64,000 nucleotides of DNA from Fratercula arctica (lineage: Eukaryota > Chordata > Aves > Charadriiformes > Alcidae): positions 17,766,389 to 17,830,388 of the forward strand of contig CANTUZ010000005.1 in assembly GCA_947846985.1 (NCBI GenBank), written 5' to 3'. The stretch's first letter is position 1; the number at the start of each line of letters is the position of its first letter. Under the pieces are notes generated by a model. The model worked only from the letters and a program-made list of their open reading frames with translations. It did no database searches and had not been told where the DNA came from. Made by a program: the position numbers and the translations under genes. Positions 28,538 to 40,240 of this stretch are shown piece by piece.

Positions 28538-28658
28538 TGTGAGATGTGAGTTATTGGGGTCAACAGTGTCTCACCCTCCAGGTCAAGCTCATCGGCAAAG
28601 CTGTTGGTCCTGATGAAGGGTCCTGTGTTCACATCTAAAAACGTCGGGCTTTTTTTCA
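28538..28658 (-). CDS. KCNQ1: KCNQ1 exon 11: linker before helix B
   Basis: The 121-base exon completes a Gly/Val codon and encodes [20 protein letters not shown], then [19 protein letters not shown] and two bases of Gln505. The C-terminal part ([23 protein letters not shown]) is nearly identical to human; the middle, [10 protein letters not shown], replaces LLEVSMPHFM. It is the last recognised exon: the next one should begin with the third base of Gln505 followed by LREHH, and I could not find it between 1 and 28537. The acceptor is cctcacag and the donor is gtaagt. Confidence 0.95.
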
Positions 28659-30832
28659 CTGTGAGGAAACATGCAGGTAACAGTTAAAGCCATAACATTC
28701 AGCTTTTTCAATAAAGGTCTACCACTCATTTGGACCTCTGAAATTTTGACAGAATACTGAAAACAGAAGTTACTGCAAAAAGTTGCATATACTGCAGAGT
28801 TCATGAAAAGTAAAACTCTAACTCTTCTTCTACCCGAAGAATATCAACTTCTGCTGGACTTAAAGCTAATAATTTTTTTTCCTTTTTTTGTGTGTTCATA
28901 CTCCTCATACACTACAATGTAGAGTATCTATATCACAGGCAACTTCATGCATTATAAAACTTATTGTACGATACTCAGCCATACCATGGACCACCACTCT
29001 ACAACAACAGTGCATTCAGTGACAAGACCAGATCCTTTTCTTATCATCTCTATTTCGTGTTTTAGTTTATAATACCAGTTACTGGGGTGTAATTACTGCA
29101 GCTAAGATCAAGAAACCAGGTGGGTACTTCCACGGTGAGCAATCAGCTCTTGGTAAGCACTGTCTGAGCCGGTCTACTGGTTTCCAAACCCTCTCACATG
29201 CTTAGGCATAAGGATCCCTCATCTTTGAGTCCAGACACGAGACAGGTGGCAAGATGTTCAGTTCATCCAAGATGGGAAGATCGTTTCACAAAACTTCAGA
29301 CATTGAAAGTTTTGAGTGGCAAAGTTACTCATTATCCAAAACTTTCATGCATCCAAGAAATTAGGCAGAGTAATACAGATTTCATTTTTAAAGTAAGGCT
29401 CCTAAATTCTGCCAGACTTGAACATTAAGAACCCTAAGTGCTTTTTCCAGCATGGTCCTAACATTTGTTAGAGAAGCCACAAAATTTGCATATAAATAAA
29501 ACCATAAATATTGTATTTGTACATTGCTGTAAATTAATTTTATAGAGAATAAAAACAAGTGAAATTCTTTAGAAATCATAGGTAGACTGTGACACCTCCA
29601 CAGAAATCTTTATCTGTGGAGGCTGGATCATTCAATGAAATAATTATAATATTGTTATTTATGAAGTCTCTACTGTATTAAAGAAAATACTTGATAATAT
29701 AACAGTAAATAATGTCATTCCAAAATGCAACATGAAAGCTAAAGGAATACAGCAGAAATAGCTAACAAATATAGTTGAATTTAATGAGAATAGAAGTGGG
29801 GATATCAGGAAACAATTTTTTTTTAAAAAATGCAATCATTTTAGTCAAGTAAGTAGATATCTTCGTACAGTAGAAATGGACTTGAACTTTTATAAATAAT
29901 CAGAAGAAAAATGTTATTATATCATCAGGCACATGGTCATTCAAAATTACGACGGGAAAGTCTGCTCTCCAGAAATTGTAACAGGAGAGGAAGACCTCTG
30001 AAATCACAGTTAAAAAACAGAAGAGACAACTGCTAAGAGACAAAATTGTATTTTAAAGACAAATTAAAAGAATGAGACACTTGCACTTAAAAATGAAAAT
30101 TCTATAGAAAGTTTTAACAAATGTTAGCTTCCTATTTTTGCTTTTAGTATAATTTTTTTAATCACTTTGCTGTAGCCATCATCCAAGATAGTGGCTGTGA
30201 GACAAGCAAAATAGTTCAGATATGCAGCAAAAGGTCTTTAAAACAGAGTCCTTTTGGCTTTCACTAGATTAATTTTCACTGTTTTCATTTCTACAAACGG
30301 AACTTTCCCAGTGCCTAGGAAAGGAGGACTCACAGCCTTTTTCCTGGTGAAAAGTGATAAAACTGCTGAACCTAAAGCCACGTGAAGTGTTTGCTGAACA
30401 CTCACTAAACTGTGCTTATGAGATACAACACAGTACACAAGTGGATTTGCAGAAACAGCTATTCTTGGATCATTCACAGTTATTGCTTTTCAGTTCCATG
30501 GGAAGGGAGAGGAGTGGCACAAAGAAAAAGGAACAAGAAATCAAGACTGTACCTCAGCCTATTTGAAAGTGCTGTTACCTGAGAATACAGGGGTGAAGGC
30601 AAACATGGTACCTCCCTCCCTCTTTTTATTTTAAAATCATAGCCATTTGACTTTGGAGGAGTCTTTCTCACAAAGCAATGGTAAAAAAAAAAGTATGTTA
30701 AAAAGAGAGACTAAATAAAGTAAAAAAATGAAGCTTTAAAAACTCATTTTCAATGGATAATAATGAGTGGAAAGAAACAGGGGACAGATGTAGCAAGGGA
30801 TCTTTATGACAATTTAGGGGTCTCCAAGCTCA

Positions 30833-30893
30833 TTGCAGGGGGGCTGTACCAGATGATCTTTATAGGTCCCTTCTAACCCAAACCATTCTATGA
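30833..30893 (+). mobile_element. CR1 3' UTR fragment
   Basis: A short piece with the CR1 3'-end signature gggctgtaccagatgatctt followed by aggtcccttctaacccaaac and cattctatga. It contains no coding sequence and is antisense to KCNQ1. The left edge is uncertain and may extend some tens of bases further. Confidence 0.85.
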
Positions 30894-31468
30894 ACTTTCC
30901 ATCAAGGATTATAATCACAATAGCAAGAAATTACTGATGGGTTTTCTATATTACCAGCACAACAATTTTATATAGAACGTGGTATGTATGCAGATGCTTT
31001 CCTGGTAGTGAAGTATTTGGCTAGCAAGACAGAAAATATCTTATGCTTCCTCTTTTGCAAGCACAGGCAAAAAATTTAAAACTCTTTATAGCATTTTTCA
31101 CAGAAAATCTGAGTTTTCATTAATACATTTAGAAAATACCTCTGTTCTGCAGAAGATTTCCCTTTTTTTAATTTAAACACTTGCAATTTACAATCTGAAA
31201 ACCTTTCCAAACTCAAAATTCTACTGACATGCCTACACTTTCTTTAAAAACCAGCACTATAATTTTCTGTGCCACAGCAGGCAACTCCAGACAGAGCACT
31301 GCAAAGATTTAGTAATTAACAAAGGTGATGGAGCAATGAAATATTATGAGCTTTACCTGGAGAGGAAGGAGCGCTGGAAGACTGCTGGTCTGTGGAAAAG
31401 GATGGCCAGGAGCGCTGACAATCTGAGTCAGAGTAAAGATGCACATAAAACAAAGAGAGATAGGAGAA

Positions 31469-31501
31469 GGGGGGGGGGGGGGAAGGAAAAAAAAAAAAAA
31501 A
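31469..31501 (+). repeat. Compound G14 / A15 purine run
   Basis: Fourteen G, then aagg, then about fifteen A. With the flanking agagagataggagaa and agaaaaaag it makes a purine-only tract of about 50 bases in intron 10. Confidence 0.9.
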
Positions 31502-34500
31502 GAAAAAAGCTCCAGACAAGCAGCTGAGGAGATGCAGACATACCTGAAATACACTACATTGTACCTGACATCTTTAAAAACAAAATAAAAAAATACTGTG
31601 GAAAAGAATTCGCATGAAACTCTTCTGGTGTGTATTATGTGTTAGCAGAATATCAAACCACCACTAGGGGAGGCATCGTGTCTCTTCAAACCCATTCTTC
31701 ATGACAGTGTCACCTGCTGCATGTCACCTCCCTACATGCCAGTCCCATTTGGAGGAAAGTAATCTCTATCTTTGCCCCTGCTTTCCTGACTTTAGGGTTT
31801 CCTCAAGTGTTTCCCTTTCTAAAGCGTACAATCTCATACGGGTCAGACCCCTCTTGCTCTGGTTCACACCATTCATGGTGTAGGTAGCTCCTGGTCAGAT
31901 GTCAGTGCTGCCAGGTGGACAGACCAGTACTGCCACCCACGCTTGAAGCTGCCTGACACATCCTGTAAAAAGCATTTGAAGCTGCCCACTTCAACCATTT
32001 AAGCCAAGTGCCTGCCTCAAGCTGAATTTCTTGGGGAAAAATTTCAGGCAAGCAAGAGGAGTCAATGATGAGAAAGAGACGCAGCAAGCATTTATGCTAT
32101 GTTTAGTTCTTTTGAATAGCGTTATCCTTTTAATAATTATTTCATTAAGAAAAGCCTGTGGACTCACACACTGGGACAGAGTGATATTTTTCAGAAGTGT
32201 TGCCTTACTTTTACACAAAGAGAAAAACTCTCAAAATATAAATGCATTTGAGTTAAAAAAAAAAATTCTCAAAAAACCCTCATTTTGCAAGTGTTCTGCC
32301 AGTGCTAGGCATGCTCCAGCCACAGCTTTTGGGTCTTTGCTGAGCCGATGATGCCAGGAGAAAAGAGGAGGGGAGAAAAGGAGGTGGAAATCTCTGGCTG
32401 CATGAGGATACTGGCCGGGAAGCCAGATGGCAGATCCAGGAACGTGAAGACTTGAATGTAAGTGGGCAGCCCAAAGAGAGAACCAGAATACATTGAATAC
32501 GAGAAAGCAGCATATGGATATGCAATTAGAGGCTTTCTGAGGACCAAATTAAAGCTGAATGAGCATCCTTTTTCCATGTACTTCCTAATTTCTTGTATCT
32601 GAGCTTTTGAATTGGCAGCTTCAGTTTTCTGTGTAGGTAATCTTATTAACAGTAAGTACAAATACACTCTTCCCTCTCATTTCTTTGAGTCTCTGTGAGA
32701 ACAGTGTTAGGTAACCTCTCAGGTTCACTGAGCTCATGCTGCCTGGCAAGGAAATAGAAACTGAACCTACGGTAGCTGGAAAAGGTCCTCTGATACTTCC
32801 CCAAGATGAAAAAAAATTCTTGTTCATGTAAAACAGGTGATTTCATGGCTCTTGCTGCTCTCCTGCGCTTGTTCCACCACGTTCACCCCCAACAGAGATG
32901 TACTGCTTGGGATACAGCAGAAAAGTGGAAACCAGAAAATGGGCAAATCAAGGATTGGTCGGGGGGGGGTGTCAAGGAGATGCAGTTTGTTTTCTGCTTT
33001 TTACCACCTGAATTGCACCTGTGTTCCACAGGGGTTCAGAGGAGAAACTGAACCTTGTATTTTCAGACAATTTAATCCAAGCCTGAGCATCCTTGCACTC
33101 AGTTACTGAAAAGAAGCCTCTGTTGTCTTTAGTGGATACAGAGCAGACAACTTACAGGTGGCTCACAGCACCCTCACTAAATCACAGAGGTTTTTTGCCC
33201 AGCCCTAGCTCTAATCCTAGAGCCTTTGGGGAACACTGAATTGTTAAGAAAGTTCCTAAGCAAGCACATTAGAAACATCACAGGACTACAAGGCTGCTTA
33301 AGTGATCACAGAATCCAGGCAAACAGTAAAATAAATTATTTAATTTATGGGCCCGTATCTGTTCACAAATATCTACACAGCATTTTTACAGGAACAGATG
33401 CATGTATTTCAGAATGCACAATACTGGAGGTCAAATCTGGAAATTTTTCTTCCACCCCAATCTATTTGTTTAGAAATTAATTCTCAGCTATATGCTCAGA
33501 TAACTTATACTTTATTTATATGTAGATTATCTTTTTCTATTGGTTATATATACATGAGCATTTTTTCTTAATTATATATAAAAAAGAGAGCATCTATTTA
33601 TATTTTTGTCTTTGTAATGAAACTGTGGGTGCAATTGTGATTACAAGTGTGAGAATGTACATTTTTGCCTGTCTAGATCTCCTTGGCTGCAAAAGATGTC
33701 TTAGAAACTATATGGCACTAGACACACACGAAAAGCACTGCAAACATTACATTGTCATAAGCTGGCATGCCATAGATAGAATTATTTTCCTTAACTTACC
33801 AAGCAATTTTAACATTCCTGTTTGTCCTGTATACTTGTAACAGTTTAGAGAGCAGAACACAGATAAAAAAGAAAAAAGATAAGTGTCAGAAGAAATTAGA
33901 GAAAAATCTTTTATTGAAAGCTATAGAGCTGATTTTTGAAGTGGCAGTAGTAGGCTGCCTGCAAATCATATCGTCCTTTAATCAACTTAGAAACTTAGTG
34001 ATAAAAGGTGGAACTTTGCAAATCAAACTTTTACAATTCATTCATTGGATTGTTTTGAAGAAAGGTATCTATACACAAAGCCCGAGACACAGACTAAACT
34101 TAGTACTCATCCACCTTTTAACAGCTATGTCATTTCTACCACCAGATACAATACGCAATCATTCCATAACAGAGGCCAAGGAAGAGTAGAAAAGCATGGA
34201 TGTTACAGAACAAGGCAAGACAGAAGCGTACCGAAAAAGTAAATGGAAGGTGAGACTTTCTGCTTAAATTGAAATATGCCTGGTGCCAGCCCACATTGCT
34301 ATCTTATTTTAAAGGTCATTAAATCTAATCAGGTCAGCCAAATTTTTGAGGAGTAAAAACGTAAGTACTTAAGGTACCTATAATCAATAAAACACACTGT
34401 AAAAATGAAACCTCATTCTTGCTGCCAGAATTTGAGCAATACAGGTTAAAAACTTCTAATAAAAGTACATTTGTAAGAGAGCCACATTGTAAATTCAGAG

Positions 34501-35140
34501 TTATTTTGCAAGTTCATTAAAGCTAAAGGTACTATAACTAAGCTATTAATTATAAGGTGACTATCAAAGTCCCGTCTTCTTTTTCCTCATACTGTACCAT
34601 TTTGAAAAATGACAGTCAATATAGATGGATCCACATCTATCTTAAGTACTTCTGTTTTCAAAATTTGATTCACAGCCTACTCCACTGAGCAGAGGGCAGG
34701 AGCACGTAACGGTTTCACATAGCAGTCTCTGTTCAGTGCAGCCAAGATGTGTCAATCCTTTTTGGTTGAGGTACAAGCACAATAGTAATACATCTTGGGT
34801 AAATTTCACGTGGAAAAGCTGACAGCTAATCCCTGTAGTTTCAATCAATTGCAGAATTGGGGAATGTATGCACCAGCCTCAGAAACAGTAGCTCTTCTGG
34901 CAGGTACAAATGACAAATAATCTTAGTTTGTCTGCAGTGGAGCATGCTCATTAAAGGAACAGCTGAATTTCATCCAGAAAAGCCAGCAACCAAAGTCAAA
35001 AAGCAAAGTATTCATGCTTTAGAATAACAAGAGCTTCTTCTGTCCTCGTCCTCTCTCCTACAGATATTACAGAGGACCAGTGTGTAAATCACCAATAGAA
35101 GCCATTACAGTTACTGGCATTTTATAATGGAATTTCTTAC

Positions 35141-35282
35141 CAGAATTTTCATATGCTTCAAAACTGAAATCAGGTTTCCTGTCCTCCGTCACGTGGTCGT
35201 AAGTGATGTGTGGAACAGTTAACATCCTATCTGGAGAAGAAGGCCCATTGTCCTTGTCTAGCTTAAATTTCTTCTTTTTAAC
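35141..35282 (-). CDS. KCNQ1: KCNQ1 exon 10: cytoplasmic A-B linker
   Basis: The 142-base exon encodes [20 protein letters not shown], then [20 protein letters not shown] and FEAYENS, plus the first base of Gly465. It corresponds to human residues 418-464, the start of the disordered linker between C-terminal helices A and B. The polybasic start and the LTVPHIT motif are conserved; the acidic middle and the end have diverged, yet the length is exactly that of human exon 10. The acceptor is atttttag and the donor is gtaagaa. Confidence 0.95.
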
Positions 35283-36216
35283 CTAAAAATACACATAAAT
35301 TACTCAAACCAGGCAACATTTAGTTGTCTCTTCAGTAACAATGCAGTCCCCAATGAGCTATAACCAGTCAAAAGAGTGCCTGACCAATTAAATTTTCATG
35401 ATGCTACACTGTGCGTTTCTCAATAAGATTGCCCCCCACACCACTAAACTGGTTAATCGCTACAATTCTGCACATTGTCATCATCCCTTGCCTGCAGGAA
35501 AAAAATTTGCTAGCTCTGCAACAGTTTATATAAATCAAACTATTTTTGAATATCTTTACCATTTTATTCATGCAATAAATCATACCTTCAGCAAAAAGGA
35601 AACTGATATATTGGTACTGAACTCAGACGAACGTGGGATACTAGGTAAGATTTTTGCACAACATCCTCTCCTTCCAACTTGAGACTACTCTGCAATACTA
35701 TTACAATAGAGAGGATGAAGTATTACTTATTCTACAGATTCTGACACAGGGGGTTTGTTGCTGTTTTTTTAAACAAAAAAATTCTTAACTTATGGAATCA
35801 GTTGATATGAAAATGCTGCTGTATGTAGGCACAAGATGCCTTCACCATAGAAGTTCAGAAAGCCACAAAATCAATAGCTGAGAGAAGCAGCAGTTTTGTT
35901 GTTATTTTTAAAAACCAACCAAAAGTTACTGTTCTGGAAATAGTAATTTTATTTTTTTCCTTTGCTTATAGTTTTCCAAACAACAACAGTAAGTTACTGA
36001 TCGGTGTGCCTGAGTTAGGTTATTATTGCTCTTTTCCAAACCCATAGATCCATTAAAAAAGTCAAACTTGGGAAATGAAGCAAATTAAGTTATAGTTTAA
36101 AATGTTTGCATATAGAATTTAAAATGAAACTCTGAAACCAAGCAACAATCTATAGAACAAACACAAGACATAGCCTCTAGAGAGTAATAAAATTATGAAA
36201 TGTTAGTTACTGATAC
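35283..36216 (-). other. KCNQ1 intron 9 (934 bp)
   Basis: This is a plain AT-rich intron between exons 9 and 10. No repeat, open frame or regulatory feature was recognised in it. Confidence 0.92.
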
Positions 36217-36339
36217 CATTACTGATTTCTTCGGTTTTGGACTCGGTGACAGCAAATGATAATTTCTGGCAGGTTTTCGAATATATATTTTCCATGTAGA
36301 AGAGTCTGGGTTTTCTGCTGCATAGCATCTCCATGCAGT
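36217..36339 (-). CDS. KCNQ1: KCNQ1 exon 9: helix A / calmodulin-binding region
   Basis: The 123-base exon encodes 41 residues (human 377-417): [20 protein letters not shown], then [21 protein letters not shown]. The first part completes the IQ-like helix A, with Trp379, Arg380 and Trp392, that binds calmodulin in Kv7 channels. The second is a basic, proline-rich linker with SPSPKPKK. The N-terminal half is conserved and the linker varies (PARNYH here against APRSHT in human). The acceptor is tgttctag. The donor gtatcagt is far from consensus. A longer open frame overlaps this exon in another phase and is not the coding one. Confidence 0.95.
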
Positions 36340-38597
36340 CTAGAACAAATGTTTTAAGCAACAGAACAATTAATGCAATCATATTTGTAGCTATCTGAAC
36401 TACAAAGTAATTTCCAAGTAGCATGTCAGTCATTCTTTATTTAATAGTATTAATAGTAATCTTGAACTTCCCCCCTGGAAACATGAACTCAGCACGGTTT
36501 AGAATCCTTATTTAGTAAACAGAAACAATCTGGTTTGAACTGGGCAAACCAGAAAGGAAGATCAATCTTTTCAAGTCCAACTTTTGCTCGCATAGCAACA
36601 AACAAATAATAAGAGACAATTCTAGACTGGACTCAGAAGGCTGGGGTTGAATTTTTTGCTCTGCCCCAGCTTCCCTCCCTGACTTTGCTGCCTGTTGCAT
36701 CCTGTTTCAGGCTCCTACTCAGAAAACAAAAATTGTTCTTCCCTACCTCACGAGAGTACTACCAGGAAAAAAGCCATTGTGGTGTGGTCAGTAGGGCTAT
36801 ATTCATACAAAGAAATAAGACCAAGAGCATGAGGGAACAGCACCAATGGTTAACCAGGAGTGAAAACCCCAAACCAATCCTCCCTGCTGCCAGCCACCAA
36901 TGATTAAAGTAGCACATTCTCAGACAAAAAGGAAGAAAAATAGGGCTGGGAAACAAGACCAACCACAGACAAAACACTACTGCATTCTCTCTTAATTGTG
37001 TAAATATATCGCCAGAGTTGATTAATAATTAGTCTCCAAATTACAATGGCAAAGCCTCACACATGCACTACATGAAAAAAAAGGACACACACATATACAC
37101 AAAATCTAAAGTGGAAAAGGCGAGAAAACACTAGATGAAAGAAACAAAACAAGGCACAATGACAGAGGAAAACAGGCAGCAGTTAGAAGGTAAAGGATCA
37201 GACAATCGCTGTGTAATTCTCATCATGGTTAATAGGATACTGGAAGAAACAACTGGACTCTAGAAGAAAACAAGGAGGAATATAGGAAAAAAATATCACT
37301 CATTTCAGCTGTTGTCTTGTACTTACAAAATAAGCTTCTTGGTTTAAGAATAATCTTTTGCAAGTTACTTGTAAAGCACTTATGAAATTAGGCCTTTAGA
37401 AGTCCGAGACTACTAGTAAATCATAATTATCACTATTAATAACAGATAGTCAGCAACTCATTGTCTATCCTCCAACTCCTCCTTAACATTTCAGATGGAG
37501 CCAAACACAACATTCTGAACTTGCAATCACAGGCTTCCCAATAATTTGGGGTTGATTTCCCCAAAGAACCAGTGGGAACACTAAAAATCCATTCTTTGTA
37601 AAACCATACCTTTTTCTGACCATGCAATCCAAATGAAACACACCGAGTCTCAAGATTTTTGGCTAATCTCTGGCTAGGACCAGAGCCCTAAATTTAAACC
37701 ATTTTCACATTAACTCTGGGACTGTTTAGTTTCAAGCATAAACTTTACAGTTAGCTACTGTTTCCATAAAGAGCCTGACCTGGAAACCCACATTCACTCA
37801 TGAAGCTGGAGAAATAAGTCATGTGAGAATGCAAAAACGATACAGCTTAGGTGTACATCTACATTTCTTTTAAATTCCATCCCTGTGCTTCTAAAGCTAC
37901 ATGCAGATACTGCGTGAGGGAAGAAAAGCCGGAAAAACCTAGAATGAAACAATATTAATACTTCTCCAGAGTGAAATGCTGGCTCCACTGAAGTAAAGGA
38001 TAAAATCTCATTGGCATTACTGACACTGAACTGCAACTGTATTTTTAAGAGAAGTGATCAAATTTTTTCTCCCTATATGTTATCCTACACGAAAGGACCG
38101 ATTTTGCAGAATCCCAGTGGTTCCCAGCAACCTGCCCTGGAGGTGAAAAGTTCAGGCAAGATTTTCCTATTTAACATTCTGACTTAATTCTCCTAAGCTT
38201 GAGATTTTCAAGAATTTATTTGTCCCAAGGAAAATGAAGAATATCTGACATTAGTCTTTACAAGCAACAGTGTATTTTTCAAAAGCACAATTTTACATGA
38301 AGCCAACATAGTATTTAATAACATTTTCCCCAGGTAAACTGTTCAATAGCTATGGGATAGCCTTCAGTTTTTATTTTAACCAGCTGAATTAAACAGTTTG
38401 CACTGATTTGGGAGTGAACTTTTCCACTCATTGGTTTACATTAAAGGTGGGATTTCCAAAACCATTTAAAAGACTTGCATCTGTAACTCCTATACAATTT
38501 TTAATGGGAATCAGCACGGAAATATTGCTAACAGTTTTGAAAAAAAAAGCTATAAATGGAAAGAAATGATAGTATGCAAAATGCAGGAACTCAATAC
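36340..38597 (-). other. KCNQ1 intron 8 (2.3 kb)
   Basis: The intron lies between exons 8 and 9 and begins with the weak donor gtattg. It contains a remnant of an ancient palindrome-like repeat (38446-38518) and a second, weaker match near 37978-38020. Otherwise nothing was recognised. Confidence 0.92.
38446..38518. repeat. Ancient palindrome-like repeat, second copy
   Basis: This stretch shows the same order of landmarks as the copy at 63.3 kb: gggatttccaaaa, then ctgtaactcctatacaattt as the centre, then ttaatgggaatcagcac. The match is by eye and degenerate, so the relation is probable rather than proven. Confidence 0.4.
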
Positions 38598-38693
38598 CTG
38601 TATGAGAGAGGCAGCAGCTGGAATTTGACGGTTGAAATGCTTCTGTCTTTGTTTCTGTTGTACCTTTAGGGCAAAGCCTGAACCAAGAATTCC
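38598..38693 (-). CDS. KCNQ1: KCNQ1 exon 8: end of S6 and start of helix A
   Basis: The 96-base exon encodes [20 protein letters not shown] and then [12 protein letters not shown], human residues 345-376. It carries Gly345 of the PAG gate bend, the lower S6, and a basic juxtamembrane segment (Lys354, Arg360, His363, Arg366 region) known for PIP2 regulation. It ends in the first half of the calmodulin-binding IQ segment. All 32 residues match my recollection of human. The acceptor is cctacag; the donor gtattgag is weak, with purine lost at +4 and T at +5. Confidence 0.97.
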
Positions 38694-38895
38694 CTGTAGG
38701 AAGAAAGAAAACACAGATCTATTTTTTTTTTTTTTAGGGGGAAAAAACACACATAAGCTTGCCAAATTATGTTGTATTAATAAACTTCTATTCAGCATCA
38801 TAAAACCCAACTAATTATTTAGAGGAAATGACTTAATACTGTTAAGTTTTAGACTCAGTTAGTATTACTTTTTGAAACAAACTATGAATGCTATC

Positions 38896-38930
38896 ATGCC
38901 CTGATCCAAAGCCCATTTAAGTCAGCTGGA
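38896..38930. repeat. Possible old palindromic repeat core
   Basis: Reads ctgatccaaagcccatttaa gtcagctgga, close to a motif (ctgatccaaagcccattgaagtc) that I recall as frequent in turtle, crocodile and bird genomes. Confidence 0.35.
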
Positions 38931-40067
38931 CTCAAATGCTAAAGAGGGAGCAGAAATGGTATTTCATACCCTCTAAAAGCCTCATAAATGCTCGTGCAGG
39001 GGAATGAGAGAATAGGGAGAAATATTAACCTGATGTGCTTAACTTCATTTTTATGAGAAATAAAGCTTTGGCATGGCAGGATTGAGGTCACAAGGAAGCC
39101 CTTTCGACTGTAGTATTGTAATTTCTATTTCCGTATGTTAACCCATGCTGGGAGGGGAGGACAAAGAAGAGGAAAAGGAACATTACAAAATAGTCAGGAC
39201 TTCAGTGAGTTCAACACAAGGCCATTTAATCCACTCTCAGGAAAAGGGACATGGACTAACGGCAATGGATGGTGTACAACCCAAAATAGCCTCCAAACAC
39301 AGCCCAATTAAGTTCAAAATTAAGTATAGAGCAAGTAATTTATGTAGTCATTTACATAGACATATTTAACAGAGGTTTTAGTAACACAGATAAAAATGAG
39401 ATCTTCTATAAATTAGCTAACATGACTACACCTATTCAACAAAAGCATAATTCATTTTCTACGTATGGTGTCAGTCAGTGATCTTAGCTCAATCTCTAAG
39501 AACTGTATTAATCATCAAGTGTTTTGAAAGGAATAGAAAAGGCCCTTTCTGTTATGTTCATTTAGCAAAGATCAAAGAGTTAATGACGCTCAAACGTCAC
39601 TTATTTGGGAAATGAAGGACTGTTGCTAGATCCAGAACCCATAGCAGTTGTGTTTAGACACAACAATTACTTCTGACTGCGATTCTCCGCCAGCTCCCCT
39701 CTTTTAAAACAGCAACAAGGCAGCGTGCAATAGTTACTGCTGGAGCTTCAAATCCTAGTTTCTCCCTGAGGCCAACTCACAAGAACAACTTAATTAAAGA
39801 ACAAAAACATACTGATAAAGGGGCATTTGTTATTGTTTTACTTGTACAAAGGACTAGGGAAATCTGACAGGTAAACATGAAAGCATTGCTGTGAAGGTGG
39901 GGTTGCTACACAATTATTTATAAAACATCTTTGCCAGCATTCAAGTCTCAGGGAAAAAACCCAACTCTTCAGCCAAAATAGTAGTTACTGGCATTTTTCT
40001 TACAGATCATTTCATTTACCAGATCCCTCTTCTGAACAAGGAACAAATATGAAAGATATTACAATGT

Positions 40068-40090
40068 GGGGGGGGGGGGGGGGGGGGGGG
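40068..40090 (+). repeat. Poly(G) run, 23 bases
   Basis: A pure run of 23 G on the plus strand (C on the KCNQ1 transcript), ending 70 bases before the 3' end of the CR1 element. Such a run can form quadruplex structures and is a common place for sequencing length errors. Confidence 0.9.
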
Positions 40091-40240
40091 AACATGCTTT
40101 AAAGGCAAACTGATTATGGAGAGTCTACAAATCAACATTTAATTACCCTCCTCTGCAAAACCATAGAACCATAGAACCATAGGGTTGGAAGGGACCTCTG
40201 GAGATCATCTAGTCCAACCCCCCTGCCAGAGCAGGGTCAC

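Larger units (their letters stand above)
28659..35140 (-). other. KCNQ1 intron 10 (6.5 kb)
   Basis: The intron runs between the exon 10 donor and the exon 11 acceptor. It is AT-rich and holds a short CR1 3' end (30833-30893), a G14-A15 compound run near 31.5 kb and no CpG island. In placental mammals the intron at this position contains the KCNQ1OT1 antisense promoter and imprinting centre; nothing resembling it is visible here. A 31800-32400 segment has slightly higher GC but no recognisable feature. Confidence 0.9.

Noticed and set aside
36203..36433. 76-codon minus-strand open frame overlapping exon 9
   Set aside because: It is in a different phase from KCNQ1; the true exon reads [16 protein letters not shown] in the other frame with matching splice sites.
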